From Ideonella oryzae (GTDB lineage: Bacteria > Pseudomonadota > Gammaproteobacteria > Burkholderiales > Burkholderiaceae_C): a stretch of 64,000 nt of DNA. This document shows, piece by piece, positions 34,235 to 43,589 of this stretch (its first letter is position 1; each line of letters begins with the position of its first letter). Under the pieces are notes generated by a model that saw only the letters and a program-made list of their open reading frames with translations, did no database searches and had not been told where the DNA came from. Position numbers and translations under genes: made by a program. The stretch lies in contig NZ_JAMXMC010000001.1 in NCBI RefSeq assembly GCF_024055665.1, forward strand, positions 248,001-312,000. The letters are read 5' to 3'.

Positions 34235-36340
34235 TCAATACCGCGCATCCTTGGGCTTGGGGTCCTTCGGCCAGTCCTTGACCTTGTCCGGGAAGTCGGG
34301 CCGGTCCTGGTGGGTGAAGTACTCAGCCACGTCCACCGCGTCCTGGTCCGACAGGCCGCCCTGGCCCAGCGGGAACTTCTCGTGGAAGCCGATGGGCATG
34401 TTGCGCTTGACGAAGGCCGCGGCGGTGTAGGTGCGGGCCATGCCGGCGCCGATGTTGAAAGAGCGTTCGCCCCACAGCGGCGGGTAGACGGTGCGGCCGG
34501 CCGCATCCTTCAGGCCCTCGCCGTTCTGGCCGTGGCAGACGGCGCATTGGGCGCCATAGACCTTCTCGCCGTTGGCCAGGTTGGGCACGATCTTCGGATC
34601 GACCTTGCCCACACCGCGGCCGGGCACCTTGTCCTCCTTCCTGGTGTTGCCCTTCATCCAGTCGAAGTAGGCCACCATCGCCTTCATGTCGTCCGAGTCG
34701 GGCGGCAGCGGCTTGCCGTTCATCGAGCGACGGAAGCAACCGTTGATGCGGTCCTCGATGGTGATGACCTTGCCGGCGCGCGGCGCATACGAGGGGAAGA
34801 AGGCCGACACCCCGACGTAGGGCGAGCCATCGGCCACGGTGCCCGCATTCAGGTGGCAGGAGGTGCAGTTCAGGTCGTTGCCCACGTTCTTGGGCAGCAG
34901 GAGGTGGGTCTCGGCGTTCAACCGCATGCCACGCACCAGCTGCTGGGCATTCGGTTCGGCCAGCAGCTTGGACAGGCGCGGTGTCTCGAAGGCGCTGGTG
35001 TCGACCTTCGGATCCAGCTGCTGGCGCGCCTGGGCCACATCGGCGGCGGCCACCGGGCCGGCACCCTGGCCCCAGCTCTGCCGCACGAAGCTCAGGATCT
35101 CGGCGATCTCGGCGTCGCTCAGGCGGGCGAAGGCCGGCATGGTGTAGACCCGCGGATGGGCGCCCGTGGAGACCGTCTTCCAGCCGGTCAGCGTGATGTG
35201 GATCAGTGTGGCCGGGTCCTGGGCGGCCACGGTCGGGTTGCCCGCCAGAGCCGGGAACACGCCCTTCACGCCGCCGCCGGTGGGCCGGTGGCAGTCGGTG
35301 CAGAACTGGGTGTAGCCCAGGCCGCCCGCGCTGGTGAAGAGCTGGGCCGGCGGCTCAGCGGCGCTGGCCGCCGCCGAGGCCGGCGCGGCCGCCACCGGTG
35401 CCGCGGTCTTCGCCGTGTCCGAAGGCAGGGACTTCAGGTAGGTGGCGATGGCCACCAGGTCCGGGTCGCTGACATGCTGCGTGGAATGCAGGATCACGTC
35501 GGTCATGCTGCCCGAGGCGGTGGCAAAGCGGTTCTGCCCGGTCTTGAGCATCTCGACTGTGTCAGGCACGGTCCACAGGTCGCGCAGTGCCACCGCGTTC
35601 CAGTGCTCCACCTGGGCGCCCGAGAGGAACAGCTTGCCCTTGGAGCCCAGGTCGCTCATGGCCAGTTCCTGGAAGCCGATGCCGCGCGGCGTGTGGCAGG
35701 CGCCGCAGTGGCCCAGGCCCTGCACCAGGTAGGCGCCACGGTTCCAGATGGCGTCCTTCTGCGGGTTGGGCACGAAAGGCGTCTTGTCGGCGAACACCGC
35801 GTCCCAGTAGGCCAGGCCCCAGCGCTGGTCGAAGGGGAAGTGCATGCCCAGGGGCTGGTTGGCCTGGGCCACCGCCGGCACGCCCTGGCGCAGGTAGGCC
35901 CACAGCGCGGCCATGTCCTCGTCGCTCATCTTGGCGTAGGAGGGGTAAGGCATGGCCGGGTAGAGGCGGTGGCCCTTGGCCGTCACGCCGTGGCGCATCG
36001 CGCGGTCGAAGGCGGCATAGCTCCAGCCACCGATGCCGTGCTGCACGTCCGGGGTGATGTTGGTGGAGTAGATCGTGCCGAAGGGCGTTTCCAGCGCGCG
36101 GCCACCGGCCATCTCGGGGCCGCCCGGGGCGGTGTGGCAGGCCACGCAGTCGCCCAGCTGGGCCACATAGCGGCCCTTGGCCACCAGACCAGCCTCGGCG
36201 GTGCCGCTGAAGCCGGGGCTCTTGGCCTCATCCAGCCGCGGGGGAATGGCCATCCAGATGGCGGCGATGGCGCCCAGGGCCACGATGGCCACGCCGCCCA
36301 GGGCCAGGCGCCGACGGCGATTGCCTGTGTTGACTCTCAT
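34235..36340 (-). CDS. five-haem cytochrome c: AdhB-like triheme fused to TsdA-like diheme
   Basis: A 701-residue protein with an N-terminal membrane anchor or signal (residues about 12-32) and five CXXCH haem sites: C65, C212, C347, C492, C599. Residues 40-430 follow the three-haem electron-transfer subunit of periplasmic alcohol/gluconate dehydrogenases (QLGDCVACHTAPGG, GHCGACHTPRG, QFCTDCHRPTGGG). Residues 465-700 follow thiosulfate dehydrogenase TsdA: LNCTSCHLNAG, then ITIEDRINGCFRRSMNGKPL. The cysteine in RINGCF (C535) fits the unusual haem ligand of TsdA. A natural fusion is most likely, as the frame is continuous and the haem spacing regular. ATG 36340 is used; a TTG start eight codons earlier is less likely. 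Confidence 0.82.
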   Translation of the reverse strand: MRVNTGNRRRRLALGGVAIVALGAIAAIWMAIPPRLDEAKSPGFSGTAEAGLVAKGRYVAQLGDCVACHTAPGGPEMAGGRALETPFGTIYSTNITPDVQHGIGGWSYAAFDRAMRHGVTAKGHRLYPAMPYPSYAKMSDEDMAALWAYLRQGVPAVAQANQPLGMHFPFDQRWGLAYWDAVFADKTPFVPNPQKDAIWNRGAYLVQGLGHCGACHTPRGIGFQELAMSDLGSKGKLFLSGAQVEHWNAVALRDLWTVPDTVEMLKTGQNRFATASGSMTDVILHSTQHVSDPDLVAIATYLKSLPSDTAKTAAPVAAAPASAAASAAEPPAQLFTSAGGLGYTQFCTDCHRPTGGGVKGVFPALAGNPTVAAQDPATLIHITLTGWKTVSTGAHPRVYTMPAFARLSDAEIAEILSFVRQSWGQGAGPVAAADVAQARQQLDPKVDTSAFETPRLSKLLAEPNAQQLVRGMRLNAETHLLLPKNVGNDLNCTSCHLNAGTVADGSPYVGVSAFFPSYAPRAGKVITIEDRINGCFRRSMNGKPLPPDSDDMKAMVAYFDWMKGNTRKEDKVPGRGVGKVDPKIVPNLANGEKVYGAQCAVCHGQNGEGLKDAAGRTVYPPLWGERSFNIGAGMARTYTAAAFVKRNMPIGFHEKFPLGQGGLSDQDAVDVAEYFTHQDRPDFPDKVKDWPKDPKPKDARY

Positions 36341-36388
36341 GGTGCAAGACCTTTCACTTCTCAAGGTTTTGCAACAGAGCTTAGGCGT

Positions 36389-39088
36389 TTACCCTGATTG
36401 GAGAGAGTCGGGCTTTTCCGCGGCGCAACCCGGGTTTCCCCGGGTCGCCTCGCGGCAGCGTTGGGCAAAGTCGGCAGCCGGCATGGGCCGGGCAAAGCCG
36501 AAGCCCTGCACCAGGTCGCAACCATGCGCCTTCAGGAAGGCCGCCTGGCCTTCGGTTTCCACGCCCTCGGCCTGCACCACAAAACCCAGGCCGTGGCCCA
36601 GGCCGATCACCGCCCGGGTCACCGTGGCGCCGGCGGTATCGCGCTCCAGGTCCTTGATGAAGGCCCGATCCACCTTGAGCTTGGACAGCGGCAGGTGCCA
36701 GAGGTGGCTCAGCGAGGTCTGGCCGGTGCCGAAGTCGTCGATCGCCAGCACCACACCCAGCTGGCGCAGCTGGGCGAGCTGACGCAGGTCGCGCTCGGCG
36801 TGCCGCATGATGTAGGACTCGCTGATCTCCAGCTCCAGGCGCTCGGCCGGCAGGCCGGTACGGGTCAGCACGGCGGCCACCGTCTCGGCCAGGTCACCGC
36901 GCTGGATTTGCAGGCCGGCCACGTTGACCGCGATGACGCCGATGGCCAGGCCCTGGTCCAGCCAGGCCCGGGCCTGGCTGCAGGCCTCTTCCAGCACCCA
37001 GGCGCCGAGGGGGATGATGAGCCCGCTGTCCTCGGCCACCGGAATGAACTCGGCGGGCGACACCGGGCCCCGCTCGGGGTGGGTCCAGCGCAGCAGCGCC
37101 TCCGCGCCCACCAGCTGGCGGTCCGCCAGCCTGAAGACGGGCTGGTAGTGCAGCTGGAACTCCTGCCGCTCCAGGGCGCGGCGCAGATCGCTCTCCAGGC
37201 GCATGCGGTCCAGCGCCTGCTCGTTGAACCGGGGCTCGAACAGGCGGTAGCCACCGCGGGCGGACTCCTTGGCCTGGTAGAGCGCCAGATCGGCGAACTT
37301 GAACAGGCTGGTGACGTCCGCGCCGTGCTCGGGGTAGAGACTCACCCCCACGGTGGTGCCCACCGAGAGGCTGTGCTCCTCCAGCACGAAGGGCTCGCGG
37401 AAGGCCTGCAGGATGCGCTGCACGCTGGCATCGACATCCAGCGGCGATTCCACGTTCTCCAGCAGCACGACAAACTCGTCGCCACCCAGGCGGGCCACGG
37501 TGTCGGTGTCGCGCACGGCCCCCTGCAGCCGGCGGGCCACGGCCTGCAGCAGGGCGTCGCCGACCGGATGGCCCAGGCTGTCGTTGATGTGCTTGAAGCG
37601 GTCCAGGTCCATGAAAAGCATGGCCAGGTGGCTGTGGGCCCGCTTGGCGCGCGACAGGGCCTGGCGGCAGCGGTCCATCAGCAGGGTGCGGTTGGGCAGC
37701 GCGGTCAGCGCGTCGTAATAGGCCAGCTGGTGAATGCGCCGGGCCTGGGCCTTCTGCTCGGAGATGTCCGAGAAGATGCCGATGTAGTGGCTGACCGCCC
37801 CCTGCTCGTCCCGCACCGCGGTGATGCTCTCCCAGATCGGGACGATGCGGCCGTCGCGGTGGCGGTTGAGCACCTCGCCCTCCCAGTGGCCGCTTTCCAG
37901 CAGCTGGCCCCAGAGGTCCTGGTAGAAGCTGAGCGCGTGCTGGCCGGACTGCATCACGCTGGGGTTGCGGCCGAGCACGTCGGTCTCCTCATAGCCCAGG
38001 ATGGCGGTGAAGGCCCGGTTGATCTTGCGGATGCAGCCCTCGCCATCGGCGATCAGCACGGCGTTGAGGCTGGCGTCGAACACGGTGGCGGCCAGGCGCA
38101 GCTCGTCCTCCACCTGCCGGCGGGCGGTGATGTCCTGCACCGTGCCCACGCCGCGCAGGCCCTGGCCCGGCACGGCCTGCAGGCTGGCCCGCAGGTGGAC
38201 CCAGCGCAGCGGGCCGTCGCCGGTCTCGATGCGGAACTCCAGGTCGCAGCTGCGCCGCTCGGCCAGCGCCTCCATGAAGGCCTGGGCACTGGACAGGCGA
38301 TCCTCGGGGTGGATGGCCGAGAACAGCGCCGACAGGCTGGGCTCGGTGTCGGGCAGGGCGCCCAGCAGGCGTCGGGTCTCGGCCGACCATTTCATGCGCT
38401 CGTCGACCGGGTCCAGCTCCCAGCTGCCGACGTGGGCCACCCCTTCCGCATCCTTGAAGCGGGCATCGCTGGCCAGCAGCTCGGCTTCCTTCTGCTTGAG
38501 CAGGCCGATGTCCGCCCCGGTGATGACCGCGCCCTCCTCCTTGCCCTGGGCACTGTGCAGCAGGACGGCCTCGATCAGATGGTGGCGGAAGCCACCGCCG
38601 CGCAGCGCCAGGCGGTGTTCGGCCCGGTAGTGGCCACAGCGGCGCACCTGCTCGAACAGCACCGAATGCACCGGCCACGGCAGGGGCGGCAACTCGCCCG
38701 CCAACCGCATCTGGTCCTCCGGGTACAGCAGCTGGTCAACGCTGTCGCCTTCGTTCAAGGGCCGCAGGACCTCGCGGGCGCGGCTGTTGCTGCGACGCAG
38801 CCGGCCCTGGGCATCGAGCACGATGACCACGCTGCCCACGGTGTCCATCACCCGCTCGGCGAAGGCGGCCAGCGACTGCTCGCGGTCGCGTGCCGACTGC
38901 AGGGCCGCCCGCTGCTGCTCCAGCTGGGCCAGCATCGCATCGGCCTGCTCGGCACCGGCCATCAGCTCGAATTCGAGCGCCCCATTGGCCAGGCGCAGGG
39001 CCTGCAGCTCCAGCCGCAGGCTGGCCAGCTCGTCCCCCGGGGGCGGCAGCAGTCCGTCGGGCAGCGGACGGATCGGATGCTGGCTCAT
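36389..39088 (-). CDS. PAS-GGDEF-EAL protein in hydrogenase operon
   Basis: An 899-residue soluble signalling protein. An N-terminal coiled coil (residues about 8-80) is followed by three PAS regions (about 80-190, 195-315, 320-445), a GGDEF domain (about 455-610; [13 protein letters not shown], intact) and an EAL domain (about 625-880; [30 protein letters not shown], intact). It could make and degrade c-di-GMP. The start at 39088 lies eight bases after GAGG; an ATG six bases earlier is too close to it. It begins 11 bases after the hydrogenase maturation protease gene ends, placing it in the hydrogenase operon as a probable output module. Confidence 0.88.
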   Translation of the reverse strand: MSQHPIRPLPDGLLPPPGDELASLRLELQALRLANGALEFELMAGAEQADAMLAQLEQQRAALQSARDREQSLAAFAERVMDTVGSVVIVLDAQGRLRRSNSRAREVLRPLNEGDSVDQLLYPEDQMRLAGELPPLPWPVHSVLFEQVRRCGHYRAEHRLALRGGGFRHHLIEAVLLHSAQGKEEGAVITGADIGLLKQKEAELLASDARFKDAEGVAHVGSWELDPVDERMKWSAETRRLLGALPDTEPSLSALFSAIHPEDRLSSAQAFMEALAERRSCDLEFRIETGDGPLRWVHLRASLQAVPGQGLRGVGTVQDITARRQVEDELRLAATVFDASLNAVLIADGEGCIRKINRAFTAILGYEETDVLGRNPSVMQSGQHALSFYQDLWGQLLESGHWEGEVLNRHRDGRIVPIWESITAVRDEQGAVSHYIGIFSDISEQKAQARRIHQLAYYDALTALPNRTLLMDRCRQALSRAKRAHSHLAMLFMDLDRFKHINDSLGHPVGDALLQAVARRLQGAVRDTDTVARLGGDEFVVLLENVESPLDVDASVQRILQAFREPFVLEEHSLSVGTTVGVSLYPEHGADVTSLFKFADLALYQAKESARGGYRLFEPRFNEQALDRMRLESDLRRALERQEFQLHYQPVFRLADRQLVGAEALLRWTHPERGPVSPAEFIPVAEDSGLIIPLGAWVLEEACSQARAWLDQGLAIGVIAVNVAGLQIQRGDLAETVAAVLTRTGLPAERLELEISESYIMRHAERDLRQLAQLRQLGVVLAIDDFGTGQTSLSHLWHLPLSKLKVDRAFIKDLERDTAGATVTRAVIGLGHGLGFVVQAEGVETEGQAAFLKAHGCDLVQGFGFARPMPAADFAQRCREATRGNPGCAAEKPDSLQSG

Positions 39089-39098
39089 CGCCATGCCC

Positions 39099-39608
39099 TC
39101 AGCAGGTTTCCACCCCGGCCGGCACCTGCCAGCGGGTGTCGGCCAGCCAGCCGGACACCCGGCGGGCCGCGGGCGCCACGGCCTGCGCCACCGGAGGTGA
39201 CAGCCCCAGGTGGAAGGGCCGCAGCGCGGCCATCTCGATGGTCAGCAGCCGCGCGGGCGCGGGCACCACGGCGCAGCTCCGCCAGGCACGCAGCAGATGC
39301 CCCAGACCCATGCCGTGCCCCACCGCCGCGTGCTCCAGCGGCACCGCCACCGGGTCGCGTTCCGCCAGTTGGCCCGGCTGCCCCGCGGGTTCGGCCGCGT
39401 CCACCAGCACCACGGCCCGCGCGTCCATCAGCCAGGCCAGGGCATCCAGGCCCCGGGTGCCCACCGCCTGCACCGACCAGCCCGCTGGCAGCCCCGCCGC
39501 GACCAGCGCCTGCCCCACCGCCTCGGCCACGCCGTCGTCACCGTGCAGGGCATTGCCGAAGCACAGCACGACACCGCCGTCCTGCGGGACCGGGGCGACG
39601 TGACTCAT
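39099..39608 (-). CDS. [NiFe]-hydrogenase maturation protease, HyaD/HoxM-type
   Basis: A 169-residue endopeptidase that cuts the C-terminal tail off the large subunit after nickel is inserted. The family start [20 protein letters not shown] is clear, with the metal-site aspartate in VVLVDAAEP and histidine in [12 protein letters not shown]. The large subunit encoded just upstream does carry a tail for it to remove. The start overlaps the large-subunit stop by ATGA. Confidence 0.85.
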   Translation of the reverse strand: MSHVAPVPQDGGVVLCFGNALHGDDGVAEAVGQALVAAGLPAGWSVQAVGTRGLDALAWLMDARAVVLVDAAEPAGQPGQLAERDPVAVPLEHAAVGHGMGLGHLLRAWRSCAVVPAPARLLTIEMAALRPFHLGLSPPVAQAVAPAARRVSGWLADTRWQVPAGVETC

Positions 39609-41137
39609 GCGTCCACCCTCAGGCTGGGCACGTCGGCCCCCGCGAAGTGGACGGTGCACACCAGGCAAGGGTCGTGCGAGCGGATCAGGTGGCCGACCTC
39701 GATCGGGTCCTCCGGGTCCTGCACGCGCTGGCCCACCAGGCTGGACTCCCAGTGGCCCGGCTGGCCCAGGCTGTCGCGCGGCGAGGCGTTCCAGCCGGTG
39801 GGGGTGATGATCTGGTAGCGGTGGATCACTCCGTCGCGCACCTGCACCCAGTGGCCCAGCGCGCCTCGCGCGGCCATGATGAGGCCGGCGCCATCGCCGT
39901 CCACCTCGGTGCCCGGCGCTGGCGGCACGAAGTGCGGCTCGTCCAGGTGGGTGCCCAGCTCGTCGAGCATGCGCAGGCCGTGCCGCAGGGCCACGCCGAT
40001 GTGGCGCACACGGGCGAACTGCCGCAGCCAGGCCCCACCGCCCTGGCGGGACCACAGGTCGCGGATCAGCGGATCGCCCGCAATCAGCAGCTCGGCCAGT
40101 GGCCCGGTCTGCACCACCCGGCCGTCGTAGCGGGGCGCCTTGGCCCAGGTGTAGCGGTCGGTCTCGGGCTGGTAGTCCGGCACCGTCTCGCCCTCGAAGG
40201 GGTGGCGACCGCCCTCGTAGGGCCGGAACCAGGAATGCCGCACATGCTCGGTGATGCGCGCCGGGTCCAGTGACTGGATCTGACCGGAGTCGCCATCGAG
40301 GAAGCCGGCCGGCAGGGCGTGACGCGCCTCGCCGCGGGCCCAGGCCTCGGGCTCGCACCAGGTGCCGAAGGCCAGCATGTGCGGCGTGCCCGGCCCCAAC
40401 CTGTCCAGGCCCTGCCCGCACAGGAAGCGGGTCAGCAGGCCCAAGGCCGCCTCGGCCGGGCCGGGCTGGGCCAGCCAGCGCTCCAGCGCCTCGGCCGAGT
40501 CCAGGGCCAGCCAGGCGTCCAGCCCACCGCCGAGGATGCGTTGTTCGTACCAGCGCTGCAGGCCCAGCAGCACGCTGCGGCAGGCCACCAGGCGCCGGGT
40601 GTCGGCCGGAGTCACCACACCGCCGGGCAGCATGTAGGACGAATGCGGCCATTGGCCGCCGAAGTGCGCGACGATCTGCAGCACCTGGCGGGTCTGGGTC
40701 AGGGTCTCGCGGTAAATGCTGCCCTTGAAGGGCTCGAAGGCGGCCATCAGCGGCGCATGCAGCGGATCGGCCGCATAGCGTGGGTGGCACAGGTCCGGCG
40801 CGAAGAACAGGAAGGTCTGCCGCAGATCGTTCTGCAGGCCCTCGGCGATCAGGCAGAGGTTGCGGATGCGGGTGGCGTTGGGCGGCACCGGCGTGGACCA
40901 GATCTGCTCCAGCGCCAGCACGCCGGCATAGAGGTGGGCGGTGCCGCAGATGCCGCAGACCCGCGGCGTGATGACCATCGCGTCGCGCGGGGCGCGGCCC
41001 AGCAGGATCTGCTCGAAGCCGCGGTACATGGTGCCCTGGGTGCGCGCGGCCACCACCACGCCGTCCTCCAGCGTGACCTGCACGCTGAGGTCCCCTTCGA
41101 CGCGGTTGAGATCCAGGTTCAGTTCGATGCGGGCCAT
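39605..41137 (-). CDS. [NiFe]-hydrogenase large subunit, group 2-like
   Basis: A 510-residue catalytic subunit. The N-terminal nickel-site motif is PRVCGICGTAHLYAG and the C-terminal one is DPCLVCTVH, giving the four cysteine ligands. After the last histidine there are 13 more residues ([13 protein letters not shown]), so the protein is processed; regulatory hydrogenases of the HoxC/HupV type end at the histidine and are not. The start MARIELNLDLNRVEGDLSVQ is typical of uptake-type enzymes. It is encoded with a small subunit with no export signal, which points to group 2. The exact subgroup needs a tree. Confidence 0.88.
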   Translation of the reverse strand: MARIELNLDLNRVEGDLSVQVTLEDGVVVAARTQGTMYRGFEQILLGRAPRDAMVITPRVCGICGTAHLYAGVLALEQIWSTPVPPNATRIRNLCLIAEGLQNDLRQTFLFFAPDLCHPRYAADPLHAPLMAAFEPFKGSIYRETLTQTRQVLQIVAHFGGQWPHSSYMLPGGVVTPADTRRLVACRSVLLGLQRWYEQRILGGGLDAWLALDSAEALERWLAQPGPAEAALGLLTRFLCGQGLDRLGPGTPHMLAFGTWCEPEAWARGEARHALPAGFLDGDSGQIQSLDPARITEHVRHSWFRPYEGGRHPFEGETVPDYQPETDRYTWAKAPRYDGRVVQTGPLAELLIAGDPLIRDLWSRQGGGAWLRQFARVRHIGVALRHGLRMLDELGTHLDEPHFVPPAPGTEVDGDGAGLIMAARGALGHWVQVRDGVIHRYQIITPTGWNASPRDSLGQPGHWESSLVGQRVQDPEDPIEVGHLIRSHDPCLVCTVHFAGADVPSLRVDA

Positions 41138-41158
41138 GGGCTCCGATGCTAGACCCGT

Positions 41159-42100
41159 TCAGGGCTTCATCTTCTTGTCGCGCACCCGCTGTGGCGCCGC
41201 CGCACGGGCCAGGTTCTTGTAAGCCATGTAGCGCGGCCGCTCCACCCCCAGCGGCAGGTGGATCGGTACTTCGCCCATCTTCTCGGTGCGGAACAGATCC
41301 CCATCGCGTGGAAACCCGGGGGAGGTGCAGCCGAAACAGGGCACCCCTGCGCGGGTCTTGCTGCTGACGCCGTTCCAGAGGTCGGTGTTGCACACCGCCT
41401 GGGTCATCGGCCCCTGGCAGCCCAGGTTGAAGAACAGGCAGGCGCGGTCGCCCGGCTGGGTGTCCTCGACGTCGTACTCGTGGTATTCGTTGCGGGTGCA
41501 GCCCTGGTGCACCACGGTGCTGAAGTGCGAGGCCGGACGGTTCAGGCCGTCCAGCGGCACCGGCAGGCCCAGGGCCAGCGCGGCCAGGGTCTGGGTCATG
41601 GTGTGCGGATGGGCGGGGCAGCCGGCCACATTGATGACAGGCTGGCCCCGGCGCGAGCGCCAGTCCGGCGCCAGCAGTCCGCCCGGCTGGGCATGGTCGA
41701 ACTGCAGACCGATGCAATCGGAGGGATTGGGCGGGGCCGCATGCACGCCACCGAAGGCGGCGCAGGTGCCCATGGCCACCACCACGCCGGCCCGCTCGGC
41801 CAGGTCACGCACGAGCTCCATCTTGCCGCGACCGCGGTAGGGGTCGCACAGGCCGGTGCCGCGCGGGGCCGTGATGATGCTGCCCTCGATGCACAGGATG
41901 TCCAGGACCTGCTCGCCGGTCAGGATGGCGTCCACCAGCTGGTCGAAGCGCCGGGCGTGGCCATGCGACAGCGAGGGATGCCAGAGCAGCTCCACGCCGC
42001 CATCCTGGAGCAGTTGCTCCAGGCTGGGAGATTCCGCGCTCAGGATGGCGAGAGAGTCGCCACCACAGGCGCCGGTTTGAAGCCAGAACAGAGTCGCCAT
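41159..42100 (-). CDS. [NiFe]-hydrogenase small subunit, no export signal
   Basis: A 313-residue electron-transfer subunit that starts directly with MATLFWLQTGACGGDSLAIL, so it has no twin-arginine leader and the enzyme stays in the cytoplasm, as in group 2 enzymes. Cluster ligands: Cys 12, then GTCAAFGG and AGCPAHPHT for the proximal cluster, and HQGCTRNEYHEYD with NLGCQGPMTQAVCN and VPCFGCTSPGFP for the others. The usual second cysteine of the CxxC pair is Asp 15. First gene of the cluster, behind the promoter at 42169-42196. Confidence 0.88.
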   Translation of the reverse strand: MATLFWLQTGACGGDSLAILSAESPSLEQLLQDGGVELLWHPSLSHGHARRFDQLVDAILTGEQVLDILCIEGSIITAPRGTGLCDPYRGRGKMELVRDLAERAGVVVAMGTCAAFGGVHAAPPNPSDCIGLQFDHAQPGGLLAPDWRSRRGQPVINVAGCPAHPHTMTQTLAALALGLPVPLDGLNRPASHFSTVVHQGCTRNEYHEYDVEDTQPGDRACLFFNLGCQGPMTQAVCNTDLWNGVSSKTRAGVPCFGCTSPGFPRDGDLFRTEKMGEVPIHLPLGVERPRYMAYKNLARAAAPQRVRDKKMKP

Positions 42101-42168
42101 CGGATCCAGGTGTGCCGCAGGGTTGCCCCTCCAATCCGGGCGCGGCCCATGCTGGCCCGGCTGATCCT

Positions 42169-42196
42169 TTTATCGGCACGGGCCGTGCGGACTCAA
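42169..42196 (-). promoter_or_regulatory. hydrogenase operon promoter with palindromic spacer
   Basis: On the minus strand TTGAGT (42191-42196) and GATAAA (42169-42174) are spaced by 16 bases, an acceptable sigma-70 promoter. The spacer contains the perfect palindrome GCACGG-G-CCGTGC (42176-42188), a likely repressor or activator site. Confidence 0.5.
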
Positions 42197-42236
42197 GCCC
42201 GCGGATCTGGACCCGATTGTCTCAAACGAATGCAGC

Positions 42237-43496
42237 TCAGTAGAGCCAGCCCCAGGACAGGCCGACCACGTCTTCGCTCAGGTGGACGTTGGCCTCGCCC
42301 CCGCCGAAGTTGGCCGGGATCGATCCCTGGCCGTGCACGGTCTTCTTCAGGGCGCGGCCATAGAAGGCGCTCCATTCGCTGCGCGCGCCGGCCTTCCAGC
42401 TCAGGCCCAGCGTGGCATGGTCCTGCACCACCCCGGGCGCCAGGATGTTGAAGAAGGTCTGGCTCTGCGGCACGGGCTGGGTGGCATGGCTGTAACCGGC
42501 CCGCAGGGTCAGTGCGGGTGACCACTGGTAGGCGGCCCCGAGCTTGACCACCTGCACGTCCCTCCAGCCGAAGCCCGCGCCCCCATCGGCCCCCAGGGGC
42601 TGGCCGGCCAGCAACGGCGCCAGCGGCGTGCCCACCGACTTGACGCCGCTGTACTGGATCACCTGGTAGTCCAGCGCCAGCGTCCAGTCCTGGCTGGGCT
42701 GGTAGGCCAGGCCCACACCGTAGTTGGCCGGGATGTCGAAGCTGCCCTGGTCGGCGAACAGGCCCCGGTACTTGTCGAAGCGGCCGTGGATCTTGGACGA
42801 CCAGGTGGCGCCCAGCCGCCACGCGGGGCTGAGCTGGCCGATCCAGCCCAGGCGCACGCCGGCCCCCACCGAGCTGTCGTTGCCCAGGCCGCTGACCTGG
42901 GTGGGCGCCGCTGATGCCGTGGTGAAGGGGCTCAGGCCCTCGGCGGAAAAGCGCTGGTAGGCCAGGTTGAGCGCCACGCTCACCGCGTGGTCCTCGGTCA
43001 GCCGGTAGGCCACGGAGGGCGAGATGAAGAGCTGCTCCAGGTTGACCCCGGTGTGGCCGGTCTCGCCAAACGCGGCAAACGGGCTGCGGTCGTACTGGGT
43101 GTTCATGCCGCCGTTGCCATAGACCGCCAGCCCCAGGCTCAGGCGCTCGTCGAGCTGCCGTGTCAGGCCGAACTCGGGGATGAAGAAGGTCTTGCGACCG
43201 TTGCCGCTGTAGTCGCCGTCCAGTCCGGCGCCATTGCCCTGGATGCTGGCGCCACGGCTGGGCACGAAGACGTTCAGGCCGGCATCCAGGCGATCACCGA
43301 CCCAGGCGGTTCCGGCGGGGTTGGTGGCGCCCGTCAGGGCGTCCTGCGGCAGCGCGATGCCGGTGCCGGCCATGCCCTCGCTCTTGACACCATAGCCGTG
43401 GGCGAAATAGCCGTTGGTGGCATGGGCCACGCCAGGCAGGACACTGGCACCGCCCAACAACACGGACATAAGGGACAGCGGGAAACGGCGAGACAT
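42237..43496 (-). CDS. OMPP1/FadL/TodX-type outer-membrane protein
   Basis: A 419-residue outer-membrane beta-barrel. A signal peptide (SLMSVLLGGASVLPGVAHA) is followed by the family start ATNGYFAHGYGVKSEGMAGT and GIALPQDALTGATNPAG, which form the plug-like N-terminus of FadL channels. It ends in GLSWGWLY, with the aromatic C-terminus needed for assembly. These proteins take up hydrophobic compounds such as fatty acids or aromatic hydrocarbons. It lies 136 bases upstream of the hydrogenase genes on the same strand and is probably separate. Confidence 0.9.
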   Translation of the reverse strand: MSRRFPLSLMSVLLGGASVLPGVAHATNGYFAHGYGVKSEGMAGTGIALPQDALTGATNPAGTAWVGDRLDAGLNVFVPSRGASIQGNGAGLDGDYSGNGRKTFFIPEFGLTRQLDERLSLGLAVYGNGGMNTQYDRSPFAAFGETGHTGVNLEQLFISPSVAYRLTEDHAVSVALNLAYQRFSAEGLSPFTTASAAPTQVSGLGNDSSVGAGVRLGWIGQLSPAWRLGATWSSKIHGRFDKYRGLFADQGSFDIPANYGVGLAYQPSQDWTLALDYQVIQYSGVKSVGTPLAPLLAGQPLGADGGAGFGWRDVQVVKLGAAYQWSPALTLRAGYSHATQPVPQSQTFFNILAPGVVQDHATLGLSWKAGARSEWSAFYGRALKKTVHGQGSIPANFGGGEANVHLSEDVVGLSWGWLY

Positions 43497-43589
43497 CGAT
43501 ACATCCTGAGGTATGAACGGGCTGCCCACTGTAGGAGCCCCACCCCGCCTGCCCAAGGAAAAGATCGCTATGTGCTCATGACGAATCTG

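Noticed and set aside
32399-36397. A 1332-residue open frame on the plus strand
   Set aside because: It is antisense to the kinase and the cytochrome gene, rich in Gly/Arg/His/Gln and without any domain; it is a shadow caused by high GC.
36398-40273. A 1291-residue open frame on the plus strand
   Set aside because: Antisense to the GGDEF-EAL and hydrogenase genes, low complexity; artefact of third-position GC.
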